Positions 51,245-61,500 of a stretch of DNA of 64,000 nucleotides are shown in pieces. Every line of letters begins with the position of its first letter. Within the stretch, counting starts at the first letter, position 1. A program made the translations under genes and the position numbers. Source of the stretch: Nautilus pompilius (taxonomy: Eukaryota > Mollusca > Cephalopoda > Nautilida > Nautilidae); NCBI GenBank assembly GCA_018389105.1, contig JACATO010000332.1, forward strand, positions 1,501,001 to 1,565,000, written 5' to 3'. A model generated the notes under the pieces. That model searched no databases, had not been told where the DNA came from, and was given only the letters and a program-made list of their open reading frames with translations.

Positions 51245-52531
51245 CGAGGTCTGTCGAAAAAGGAATCCGACCTTAGGCTGGGGAAAAAAAATTAAGTACT
51301 TGTTTGGGTTCAATTGCTAATCCCCTTCAAAGTAGGCCCCTTGTGCCTCCACACACTTAACCCAGCGATCCTTCCACTGTTCGAAGCACGTCTGGAATGC
51401 TTCTTCTGGAATGGCTCTCAGCTCCGCCGTCGCATTCCGCATGATGTCCTCTCGGCTCTCAAAGCGGGAGCCTTTCAGTGGCATCTTCATTTTTGGGAAC
51501 AACCAGAAGTCAGAAGGAGCCGTGTCTGGAGAGTAGGGAGCCTGGCGAATGAGCGAAATGCCTTTCTTTGCCAAGAAACCTTGGATCAGCTGCGACGAAT
51601 GAGCCGGGGCGTTGTCATGATGCAGCTGTCAGTTTTGCAAGGCCCACGGATCCAGTCTGTTGCGCCGAGCTGTATCACGAAGACGTCGGAGGACTTCCTG
51701 ATATTACTCCTTTGTAACTGTTTGTCCTTCTGGTGCATATTCGTGATTCACAACACCTCGGTAGTCGAAGAAAACAGTCAGCATCACCTTGATTTTGCTC
51801 AGGACCTGACGTTGGGTGCTTCCACTGTAATGACTGAGCTTTGGTTTCCGGGTCGTACCCGTCACGTCTCATCTTCAGTTATCACGGTATTCTGGAACTC
51901 AGGATCCCTGTGGACAGTATCCAGCAGGTCATGCGCAACCTCAAGACGAAGTTGTTATTGTTCCTGAGAAAGCAGCTTGGGCACAGCGCAAGCCCAAATC
52001 TTCCTTTAAAATTGCATGTGCAGAATCTTTACTCATCCCAACCTCGTCACCAGTTTCTCGCGCCGTCAAACGACGATCCTCCATTATCAAGGTCCGCACT
52101 TTCTCGATAACAACTTCATTGCGGCTTGTTGACGGCCTTCCGGAACGCTGGTCACTCTCCACCGATGCGTCCATCTTTGAACCAGTTGTACCATTCTTTT
52201 ATTTGGGTAACATCCATGGCATTGTCACCAAAAGCCTGTTGAATTTTTGCAAATTGTTTCCGCTTGGGTATCTCCAAGCTTTTGGCAAAACTTGATGCAA
52301 GATCGTTGCTCCACACGTTCCGTCATCACGGGCGAAATGAAAATGCGACGAGTAAGTAGTACAGCACCTCACACACTGGCTGCCTGACAGTGACTGACAC
52401 ATCCAGCAAGCCTGCCAAAAACCACGCATGCGCATGAAGGCATGCGGCTCCACTATGCACCCTTTTGCCTCCCTAACATCATTACTTCCCACAAGAAAAA
52501 ATAAAATCGGATACTTTTTCTTCAGACCTCG
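51245..52531 (-). mobile_element. mariner DNA transposon, inactive
   Basis: TA pairs at 51243-51244 and 52532-52533 flank inverted repeats that begin CGAGGTCTGTCGAAAAAGG on the left and, read from the other end, CGAGGTCTGAAGAAAAAGT on the right. The length (1287 bp) and single minus-strand transposase are normal for mariner. It sits between the Ly6-type gene and the esterase-fold gene, which are on the same strand. Confidence 0.92.
51317..52326 (-). pseudogene. mariner transposase pseudogene
   Basis: ATG at 52326 opens VEQRSCIKFCQKLGDTQAET, the HTH_48-type N-terminus. A frameshift follows, then KIQQAFGDNAMDVTQIKEWY and, after another shift, SVESDQRSGRPSTSRN and LTARETGDEVGMS, the second DNA-binding segment. 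The C-terminal frame (51574-51317) contains APYSPDTAPSDFWLFPKMK with the third catalytic Asp, as expected for DD34D mariners, and ends at 51317. HHDNAPAHSS with the second Asp is visible just upstream in another frame. The total of 1010 nt is not a multiple of three, consistent with frameshifts. Confidence 0.9.
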
Positions 52532-52533
52532 TA

Positions 52534-53043
52534 TATGTTGTTTTTTTTTTTAAATTGGGAAACGGCTTAATCAGATTACTAATTTAGGTTTTGATACTCA
52601 TAATTTTTTAAAAAATTAAAATAAATGCTAAGAAAAAACGTATATAAGAATTCAGAGTCGGGTGATTTGCTATCGTGCGACCAAGAATTGTTTAAATCAG
52701 TCACACGGTGATGGAGGAGAGAAAGATAACAATTTGAAAGACAAAAATGTGTTTTAGTCGGTCATCTTCTCCGAGAAATTTATTTCAGTAAAAAGCAACC
52801 AATCGTACAAAGGGAATGTTATGTTTACAACGGTTTATGTCGTTACTGTTTTTATCTATTGGCTGATAATTTAATTTAGAACATAAGAAGGCGAATGTTG
52901 GACCCAGTGTAAGTCAGCTAATCTCCTGACTGTGTATACATGAAACGCCATTTCGCTTTACGTCAAGTCCAAGCTCAACCAACCTTACGGAAAAAGAAAC
53001 AATAGGAAAAGTGTCTGGTTTGAATTTTTTGTTGTTGTTGTTG
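52534..53043 (-). other. Probable 3' untranslated region and flank of the esterase-fold gene
   Basis: No other gene is seen. An AATAAA on the minus strand at 52779-52784 lies about 260 nt beyond the stop codon and could be its polyadenylation signal. Confidence 0.4.
52779..52784 (-). terminator. Possible polyadenylation signal AATAAA
   Basis: A perfect hexamer in the correct orientation, about 260 nt downstream of the stop of the 53044-58556 gene. Such hexamers are common in AT-rich DNA. Confidence 0.3.
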
Positions 53044-53271
53044 TTAGAGTTTCGTGTTCTCTTCAATGGTTGGTTCTTTGTTCTGATTCATATATTCATT
53101 AACTATTCCGTGAGAACTCAGGCCAGTCCTTCCACACTCTTCAGACGACTTTTTATTCATTCTCATGTGCACTCTCACTTTGTGAATCTTAGAGATGATG
53201 GTGATCAGAGTAGCGCAGATCACAGCTAGGAAAAGGGTGACTATCAAAAGTGCCAGTAACAGTTCTTCAAC
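53044..53271 (-). CDS. Esterase-fold gene, transmembrane and tail exon
   Basis: After acceptor TTTTTCAAG, the exon opens in phase 0 with VEELLLALLIVTLFLAVICA, a transmembrane helix, then a basic stop-transfer segment (SKIHKVRVHMRMNKK). A polar tail ends N-T-K-L before TAA at 53044-53046. The last three residues fit a class I PDZ-binding motif (S/T-x-hydrophobic), like the ends of neuroligins. Confidence 0.85.
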   Translation of the reverse strand, partial: VEELLLALLIVTLFLAVICATLITIISKIHKVRVHMRMNKKSSEECGRTGLSSHGIVNEYMNQNKEPTIEENTKL

Positions 53272-54775
53272 CTTGAAAAAGTACAAAATAAGTAAATTAA
53301 TCTTGTTGATATAGTTACGAAATAGTTAACAATGAAAACATGATGTAATTATATAAGTTTAAACAATAATAACAACAGTGAATTTTAAGAATTTCACTTC
53401 TAACTTCCAGATACAAATACAAAATATTGTCTACAAAGCTCATTTTGTTACTTTTAAAACAAAAACTACATATAGCATATTACAGTTTTACACTATATAT
53501 GAAATTAATTATTTATATGTACCAGGTGACCTTAAACTTATTTATGCTTTCGGTAGCTGTAACTCTCAACAGAGTGCATACACAAGGAGTCATGGAAATG
53601 CGTTTTCGGAGTTTTCAGATTTTTTCCCACTGTGAGGCGCCACTTACGCTCTGTGACGAACTGTGTCAATTTTTCTTTTGTTTACAGATATGCGGAGCCT
53701 TGAGAATCGTTTGTCAGCTTGTAGAGATTCCTGCGAACAGTTGTTCTTCTTCTAGATCGCACGGCAAGTGAAAAGTTAGAATTAAACCACTTTAAAAAAA
53801 ATCGTCTAGAATTTGTTTCATTAAATTACTGTTAGTAACTAGGGAAATTCAACCCTAAAACTGACAATATCATGCCCCAAAAAAGAGAAAAACCTGGTCA
53901 GTTTTAAGATTGAATTTCCCTAGTTACATGGGCGCTACCACTGAGAGTTATCAGCAACCGACTGCAAATATTAACTTTGAGATAACTCGATTTATGCTTA
54001 ATGTCACAAACATTAAATTGAAATGCGTGTAATTATATTTGCATTCTAATACGCAAGTGTCAGGGTTCTTAGCAATCAGACCATTTTTGTGAAACCAGTG
54101 GTTTTAATGGATGCGTGATCCCTTTTATTACAGTTTCCCTGCCTCTTTCTACGATATATATATATAAGTCCCTTTCTGAAATTTGTCTAAAACCATATCT
54201 AACACCAACTAATGGTGTAGCTCTGTCACAGATCTAATCTCAGCGGAAATTTACCGAGAGTTATATGCTAGCGACTAAATCAATTCATTCTAACGGGAAA
54301 CTACAGACGTACCTTGTAGAATAAATTACCAGCAATAGTTTTAATAAGTTACCAAATGAATGAATGGTTAAAAAATAATCATAGTTAGTAAATTCATTAG
54401 TTGCTTTTTTAACATTTCTAAACAATGCTTAGTTGTGTTTTGTGTGTCTCTCTTTAACTAAATAAATGCCCACGTCGTGCTTGGCACGATGTATCAAAAT
54501 ATCAAAATTTTAAAATTTTTATTGATGTATTATAAATCATAGTTAAATTTTAGTCAACAAATCCATTGTATTGTTTAATCAAGCGATTATTGATTTTTAT
54601 TATATGATTTTTATTTAATTTTTTTGCAATACAAACTGTATTATAATTCAATTCTTCTATTTGTACCATAAATATTTCAACACATCTCTGCTTTATGGAT
54701 ATCAGACAGAATGTGGTTAAGATTCTTCGATAATAAATATTTCTTAATTCTATTGAAATATGCGCAGATAGATAC

Positions 54776-54807
<32 letters not shown>

Positions 54808-57800
54808 GATGATTATGGAACTTTCTTAAAATAAACTGGAACATTATTTTCCTCGAACTTGTGAGTGACTACACCACATAGAAATGGAGACGAATATTTT
54901 CTCAGCAAATCCTCCATCTAGTAAACATGGATTGATTCTAACATATTTAGTCGGGAAATAACTTCTGTAACAGCATACCTGTTTTTCTGTCATTCCCCAG
55001 TCAACAGAATTACCTTTAAAAGCAAAAGAAACCCAAAAAATCGTTTATTACAAATTAGCTAAACAGAAATTATGATTATTATAAAAGAAAAACGATAAGA
55101 TAACATAATTAAAGAGTGCATATAATACTACCGAAACATACTTGCATATATAAATATTTGTATACGTATTTAAATCATCGCAATCTTCATGGTTTGTAGC
55201 AACAACCTTCGAATACAATTCAAGTTTATGATTCTAATCTTTAGACAATTTAATCGGGATTAAAACATCAAAAATAAATGTAAGAGATAGATATCTGTAC
55301 ATGCACATACCTCTGCGCTGCATCGTTGGCATTATATGAGGCTTCACTAGTGTGTTGTTTTTCCAGGTGAGTAGAGTCGGTATCAGTTCGTTCCAAAATA
55401 TCCTGGCTCCTTCTAGAAGCTTTGTCTTCACTTTATCCTCCGTTATATTCGCTGTCAGTTCCAAGTACCACTTCTTTGACCCATCGTATTGCGGCCACGT
55501 GACGTTACTGTGTGATCTTGGACGGCTATGTACGTGAAGAGAAAGCACGACGAATATCGTTCACCATTAATGATAAAATCTGACCAGCGGTTTGGATGTT
55601 TTTATTTTGGTGTGTGTGTGTGTGTGTGTGTGCGTGTGTTTGTGTGTGTGTGTGTGGTGTGTGTGTGTGTGCGCGTGTGTTTGTGTGTGTGTGTGTGTGG
55701 TTAAAGCAAAACAACCAAAATGATCCAACTTTGTAATGAAAGTCAGTTTGCTATGCGTGAAAATAACAGTGTAATCCTACTGCATTTTGAGAATATGAGA
55801 ACCATATAATGGATGGAATGCAACTCTGATCATCAATTCTGTCAGTTATCCGGCCGTGATTAGCTAATAATTATTTGTAAATTTTGTTCCACTGACGACT
55901 GTCTTTTGTAGAATTTCTGGCATATCAAACACTACTTCATTGGGACTGCGGTTGACGAAAACTTATGTACCCGTTATTACCAGGAATTAATAACCAATAG
56001 CCGACATTCGATGTGTCGTTGTCGTCATCGTAGATTCGTTAATTATAGTTGCTTATCAAATGGTGACATCGGGCTGAAAAAATTACGTGTGTGTGCGTGA
56101 GTTTTGAATATCCAGCTGCAATGTTAACTATCTAAAGATATTAAATTATATTGCTTTTTGTGGGCATGGGCGTTTGTACCGCAACACTGTTATTCTGCTT
56201 CCAAATCCAACTTATATGTTTTTTTTTCTTTCTAGAATATGTTTGCCCCTCAATAGAAAGATGCATTTTGGTTTTGTTGGCCTTAATTTAACTTACGAAA
56301 CTAAGGCTAAAGAAAGGGGGTTCATGTTTTCTGATCGTTAAACAAGGAAGAATAAATATTAAATTCTAGCAAGGAACATTAAACTTGTCGAATAATTTTT
56401 AAATCAAATTTTTATTGTAAAGAAATTAGTTTAATCCTAGTAACATCTTAGTTAGGTCATCATCGCCATCCTTCGTCCGCTCCTGCAAAAGTTATGGTTC
56501 CGAAAACTGTTTTGGTGCCAAAGGAAAATCTGATTCTTTGAAAAGAAAAGTTAAGCCAGCTTCTATGTTGATAGAGTTTAAGAAACTTACCTGACGTACT
56601 GTTTGTAAGCGGGAACACCTGTATATATGCATTTACACCGTATTAATCGAATTTATTTAGTGATAAAGGTAAGGCATCTTTTCTTCGGAACGTTAAATAC
56701 ACTAATCAATAATAATATTTTCATTCAGATTCTAACCAAATTAAATATACGATCGGCAAAACAAGAAGAAAACACGAAGCTAATCGACTTGAACAGTCTA
56801 GCAACAAACGTTAAAAAAATGATAAATAGGTGGATCTTTAATTTTTTTTAAAAAATTAATTAAGTTTCCAGTAAAATAATGAACTTATTCAACGTGGACG
56901 GTGTCGAAGAAACATGAATTCGCGATGCAAATATCTACAACTAGTCAATAAAGGAATAGATATCGCTTCGGTTCGTTATATGGAATTAATTTTACACATT
57001 TTGAACATTTTAATATTAAATGTAGCTAACTGTTAGCTCTCTCATGATGATAATTATTTAATTTTGAGAAGAATGTTTTTTACTTACCCGTGATAAGCAA
57101 AAGTAGACAGGGCTGCCATCATCTTCTGGCTGATATAGAGCTCTTCAGTAGTAGCGGTGTCATTCGTAGAGTGCGCACCGAGAAACGTTTGTCCAAAGAG
57201 AAACGGAAGTTCCTGCAACACGGAAGCCGTAGAGGATGCAAGCGGCGGGGATTGGGGCCACCTGTGAGCGATATAATATAGGTAGGTCTGCGACCCTGAC
57301 AGCGAATAAGAATTAGCTGCTGCAACAGCGGAAGAAACCTGCTTGTCTCTGACAATGTTCAAGAAAGCTGCGACAAAGCCTTTAGCATTGGCTGGAAAAT
57401 ATTTGGCCAAAATGGCGTCCTTAGATATTTTATTAAATGGTGTGTGTAGATGCGAACCGAACCTCTTAATGACTCTACGAAGCAATTGTTCGTTTCTCGG
57501 CAAAGGATAAGTAGAAAGTAAAGGAAAAAACGCACTAGAATCTGCTCCAATTAGGCAGTCAACATTTGAGAAACTTCCTCCAATTCGTAGCTTCGATGGA
57601 TCGTCCGGAAGATATGCATAATCAACAACTGGCATAAAACTAAAAAAGCCAGTTTTCTGAGAGGCTTCAAAGAGATGAGAGGCTGCTTGGTGTCTTAAGC
57701 AATGAGCAACGTCAGATATTTTCGGTAATTCAGTGTCCCCTTTTACACATCCAACCAGTCTCGCCACGTTTATCATGGCTTCTGCTGGCTGAGTTTCGTT

Positions 57801-58556
57801 ACGTTTTTTCAGATGCAGTAATCCGTTCCAACTTGCTAATGCCGCTCTTTGGAACAACCCTTTGGAACGAGGACTAAGCACATGAAATTCGACGCTCATT
57901 GCGCCTGATGATTCTCCAAACAACGTTATTTTATTTGAATCTCCTCCAAAGTGATGGATGTTATGTTTAATCCACTGTATTGCTAACTGTTGGTCCAAAA
58001 TTCCATAGTTTCCCTGTAAGTCTTTATCTCCAGTGGCTAGAAATCCAAAAATTCCAAGGCGATAATTCAGAGTAACAACAATGACGTTACCCGTTAAGGA
58101 CAGTCTGGTTCCGTCCTGCGCCATTCCGCTTCCTATCTGAAACCAACCTCCGTGAATCCAGATCATGACCGGAAGCGCGGATTTCGGCTCCGATGAGAAA
58201 TTTCCAGGTAGGTATATGTTAAGGTACAGGCAATCCTCGGAGGTGTTGGCGTGAATAGGATTCGTGGCATACCACCAGGTTGTCGTCATGTTCTGCAGGC
58301 ATGCGTCTGAGAACATGATAGCCGTCCGTGCCCCGCGCCACGATGCTAACTTTTCGGGTGGTCGAAACCGCAGCTCCCCTAGTGGGGGTTTCCCGTAAGG
58401 CACACCCAGAAATACCGTAACGTTGGTTGATGGGTCGTAAAAACCTTCTAGCTCGCCCTGCTCTACTGTCAACTGAACTGGCCACCTGTCCTCCGCGTTT
58501 GCTTTTCCCGAGACAAAGCATTCCGCAACACAAACAACTAGAGCTAGATAATACAT
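53044..58556 (-). CDS. Cholinesterase-like adhesion/receptor protein, 648 aa, 4 exons
   Basis: Exons 57088-58556, 55311-55525, 54979-55013 and 53044-53271 join in matching phases (2, 1, 0) to 1947 nt. Residues 1-21 are a signal peptide; about 24-560 form the esterase fold; about 577-598 span the membrane; about 50 residues face the cytoplasm, ending T-K-L. Family marks include EDCLYLNIY (108-116), IHGGWF (134-139) and LFGESSGAM with nucleophile Ser216. Likely disulphides are C86-C109 and C270-C286. The catalytic Glu position is Ser (CLIGADSSAFF, 334-344) and the His position is Val446 (SVLQELPFLFG). The triad is therefore broken and hydrolysis is not expected. Membrane proteins of this type (neuroligin, gliotactin, neurotactin) bind partner cells. 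Several N-glycosylation sites are present. Orthology to any named member is not established. Confidence 0.92.
53835..53927 (-). ncRNA. Intronic long hairpin (possible small-RNA precursor or MITE)
   Basis: Arms of 31 nt at 53835-53865 and 53897-53927 are inverted copies with two differences, separated by a 31-nt loop. On the minus strand, the sense strand of the host gene, both differences become G-U pairs, so the stem is fully paired. On the plus strand they are C-A mismatches. It lies in intron 3 of the esterase-fold gene. A pre-microRNA-like hairpin, a tiny MITE or a chance palindrome are possible; expression is unknown. Confidence 0.45.
54778..54808. repeat. (TTTA)n microsatellite in intron 3
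   Basis: About seven to eight TTTA units inside the third intron of the esterase-fold gene. Confidence 0.93.
54979..55013 (-). CDS. Esterase-fold gene, 35-nt microexon
   Basis: Acceptor TTTCTTTTGCTTTTAAAG lies directly upstream and donor CAG followed by GTATGC directly downstream. It encodes GNSVDWGMTEKQ with the flanking base and converts phase 1 to phase 0, exactly as needed to join exon 2 to exon 4. The peptide forms part of the stalk before the membrane segment. Confidence 0.72.
55311..55525 (-). CDS. Esterase-fold gene, coding exon 2
   Basis: Acceptor TTCACGTACATAG precedes 55525 and donor GTATGTGC follows 55311. It encodes RPRSHSNVTWPQYDGSKKWY and, later, RIFWNELIPTLL, the C-terminal strand and helix of the fold. 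These correspond to the V-x-W-x-x-Y and F-W-x-E-L-x-P-x-L segments of neuroligins and esterases. Three N-glycosylation sites (NVT, NIT, NNT) lie here. Confidence 0.88.
55610..55700. repeat. (GT)n microsatellite in intron 1
   Basis: About 90 bp of GT dinucleotides with a few interruptions, inside the first intron of the esterase-fold gene, about 85 nt upstream of exon 2. The adjacent TH-repeat frame is an artefact. Confidence 0.95.
57088..58556 (-). CDS. Esterase-fold gene, coding exon 1
   Basis: ATG 58556 starts the hydrophobic leader MYYLALVVCVAECFVSG. The exon encodes residues 1-489 and two bases of codon 490, ending at donor GTAAGTA (57087 downward). Almost the whole esterase domain lies in this single exon, which is much less AT-rich than its surroundings. 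The intron begins where the family has F-A-x-x-G before the C-terminal W-P-x-Y segment. Confidence 0.93.
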
Positions 58557-61500
58557 TTAGGACAAGATGAACTGCAATCTTGTTTTGTAAATCTCCAGAA
58601 CGAGTTCGGTTACGTTACACAGTTTCCTGTTTGGCGTCTACGCTCTCGTTAAGGTTTATTAATGCAGTCGTTATATTCACTGGTGTAAGCTAGACTACCT
58701 GACCTAAATTTACAACCTCTATATATCATTCTAATGAAATGCTATTTAAATGTATTCAGCCGACAATAATACAGAACTCACGCTGTAAACAGCATCTCTT
58801 TGAGCGTTAATTTATTCTGACTGTATAAAACTAGGGATGTTGAAATGAATTATATATATATATATACACTACCCGGGACGAAGCCCTACCAACTTGCAAC
58901 TATTTTCTTTTTTCATTTATTTTCTCGTTGATTCCTGGGTTTTTATTTCAGTAAAAAAAACAACAAAAGAATGTAATTTATTACTCCAATAATGTTTAAA
59001 GGAAGGTAACAGGTACGAATAAATGTCTGAAGAACTAAATTGAGCAAACGTTTATATTAGGGTTTTTTTTAAAAAAAAGTAAAATTGGCATTCTTGGTGG
59101 ATTAGGGAGTACAGAAATTATGATTACAAGGTATTGCAAAGAAAAAGATATTTAATTAAGTATAGAATGATGAAAAAAATTAAAACTGAATTTAAAAAAT
59201 GCAGAAATAATTTTGCAGTATGAATAGATAAAAGGTAAAAAAAAAAAAAACATTTAGATTTTGAGTAGCGTATGTTTGCATTTATTCCAGATGAGACTAT
59301 GACAGTCAGCATGACACCAATGACAGTCACAGTTCAACCAGAGTAACTTCCATAAGAACAGTTGTCAGGGTGCGACTCAACTATAGTTACGATCACAACT
59401 GAAAACTCACCATTAAAATATTCAAGCATAAAGTAAGATATTTCTATTAAATTTTTACGTGGAAAAAGTTATAGAAAATAATTTTTTGCATGAGTAGGTT
59501 TTATAATAATCGTGTGCTTATAAACTATGTGCACCTATCAACTTATTTATGCAGTTTCTTTAGCTGTGGTCTACTATGGCTTGCTGCGTTATGGATATCG
59601 CTTTGCTTGCACGAACAGAGCTATTTATGTTGATCCTTGATGGACAAATATTCATTAAAATAAGTGGATATTTGGGTTTTTCCCCCACCATCTTTTTATT
59701 AGCAGTACACCTAGCTAATAAGTCTGAGGTTCGACAATCTTTTTTCTTCCTTATCTTCAGGATTTAGTTATGGAAAAGGTTTGCAAATGATGTTTTTTTG
59801 AAGCTGATATTCCTTATGCAAATTAAATTGATTTACAACAGGCGACCTGCTCGTTAAGTTGTCTTGTTATTATCATAAAAATGGGAGGAAATGGCATCAG
59901 TCGCATGTTCCGCAAGGGTATCCCAAAGTTACTATGCTCAACACTGGGTAGACTTATTATGAGATGATTCAAAGGTCATGAGAATTCTTTTGCTTTTTTG
60001 TAGTCTAGTTTCACGAATTACTGTGGATGGATGCACTGTTTCTTTGACTCGGTGATCATGCGCAATCTACTGGTGATCTTCAGCGTTACTCTATTGGTGG
60101 GGCCCCTCTGACCCGTCAATGTCTCCCTTCCAACAGCCGCAGGAGATAGATCTTCTTTAGGGGTGGTGGCATCGACTGATTCCTTCATGTTACAGTCTTT
60201 TGTGCCTAACATTTATTTATTATTATAACAAAAAAAGCAGAATAATGGGTATCTAGAATTATGTTTGTGCACCTCAGTTGTCCCCTTTTAATTTATTTTT
60301 ATTGGTGATCAGTTTTTTTTGCAATGCTTCAAAGTTTATTTATTGGTCGGGCGTTTTTGTAAACAAGATTAGAGCACTTAGTTGCTGACAGAAGATACTG
60401 ATTAGTGTTTTTAGTTGACAATAATTTTCCTAAAATTAATTGTACTTTGTATAGGTTTCTTATTTTTAAAATTATTCTATGTCGCTTAGGTCTCTGGAAA
60501 TAATAATTGAAAACAAAACAAATCGATTACAACGGCTCAAGATCGAAAAGGTAACCATTATCCGAATTCATAAATAAATAAGTAAATAAAATGTGAGGAA
60601 AGTAACTAGAGTTATTTTAATTTTATTCTATTACTCAATGATATTATTTACGTTTAGTATTTTCCTAATATAAAGATTTTGAAATCAGAGAAGAAACCTC
60701 CTACAATTAAGAAAAAAAAGAACAAAACGAAACAGAGATCAAGATAGCAGTATACTAGAGGTCATAAATTAAGTAGAATGGTGAATTATTGTAGAAAAAC
60801 AACAATTCCTTAATAATTTTTTCAAATGTCAATGCAACCGTATTCACTGCTTTCAAGATTTTCAGCTTTGCAGTGGAACTTTTCAAAGAATTTGTTTGTT
60901 TTTTTTGCTCTGTGAAGCCAAGGACTTGTTTCTCGTAGTCTCTAGTGGTTTTCGATATGATCACGTGGCCAGCAGATTTAACCTGACAACGTCTGTAAAC
61001 AAAGAAGATGGAATGACAGAGAGCGTGTTATTAGCTTCGTTTATATTTATCATGAATTAAAAAAAAACAATGAAACGCAAAAATAATACACCGACAGTAA
61101 AAATCATCTGCTAACAGAAGGAAACTGTAAAAACATGCATCACTTCTGTTTTTTTTTCTGATTTTGTTTTGGGTTTCCCCAGCTCTGCATTTGCAACATT
61201 AGTCGCTTCACATCCTTGTGCGCATATCAACGCATCCCGTTTTCTCTGCCGGCGTTTCGATAGTTAAGCTCAACCCGAATTTTGATGCAACAGCTCTACC
61301 AGGTTCTACACGCTACTCTATAGAAGAAAGGGGTTCCTACGAAATCACCATACAAATGGTTGTCGGTGTCCTGAAAAAAAGACGAAACAGATTGTTTTGG
61401 GGACAGTTTAAAGGGAAAGAAAGCAAACTCGACGCCTCAACGAGTAAAAAAACGACTAATGGTAACTAAGAATGATTAATAATTTCCATTAAACAAATTT

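Noticed and set aside
51314-52110. Plus-strand frames of up to 217 codons
   Set aside because: Antisense shadows of the mariner transposase.
55526-55714. His/Thr repeat frame
   Set aside because: Translation of the GT microsatellite within intron 1.
58219-58533. 104-codon minus-strand frame inside exon 1
   Set aside because: Out-of-frame shadow of the esterase-fold exon.
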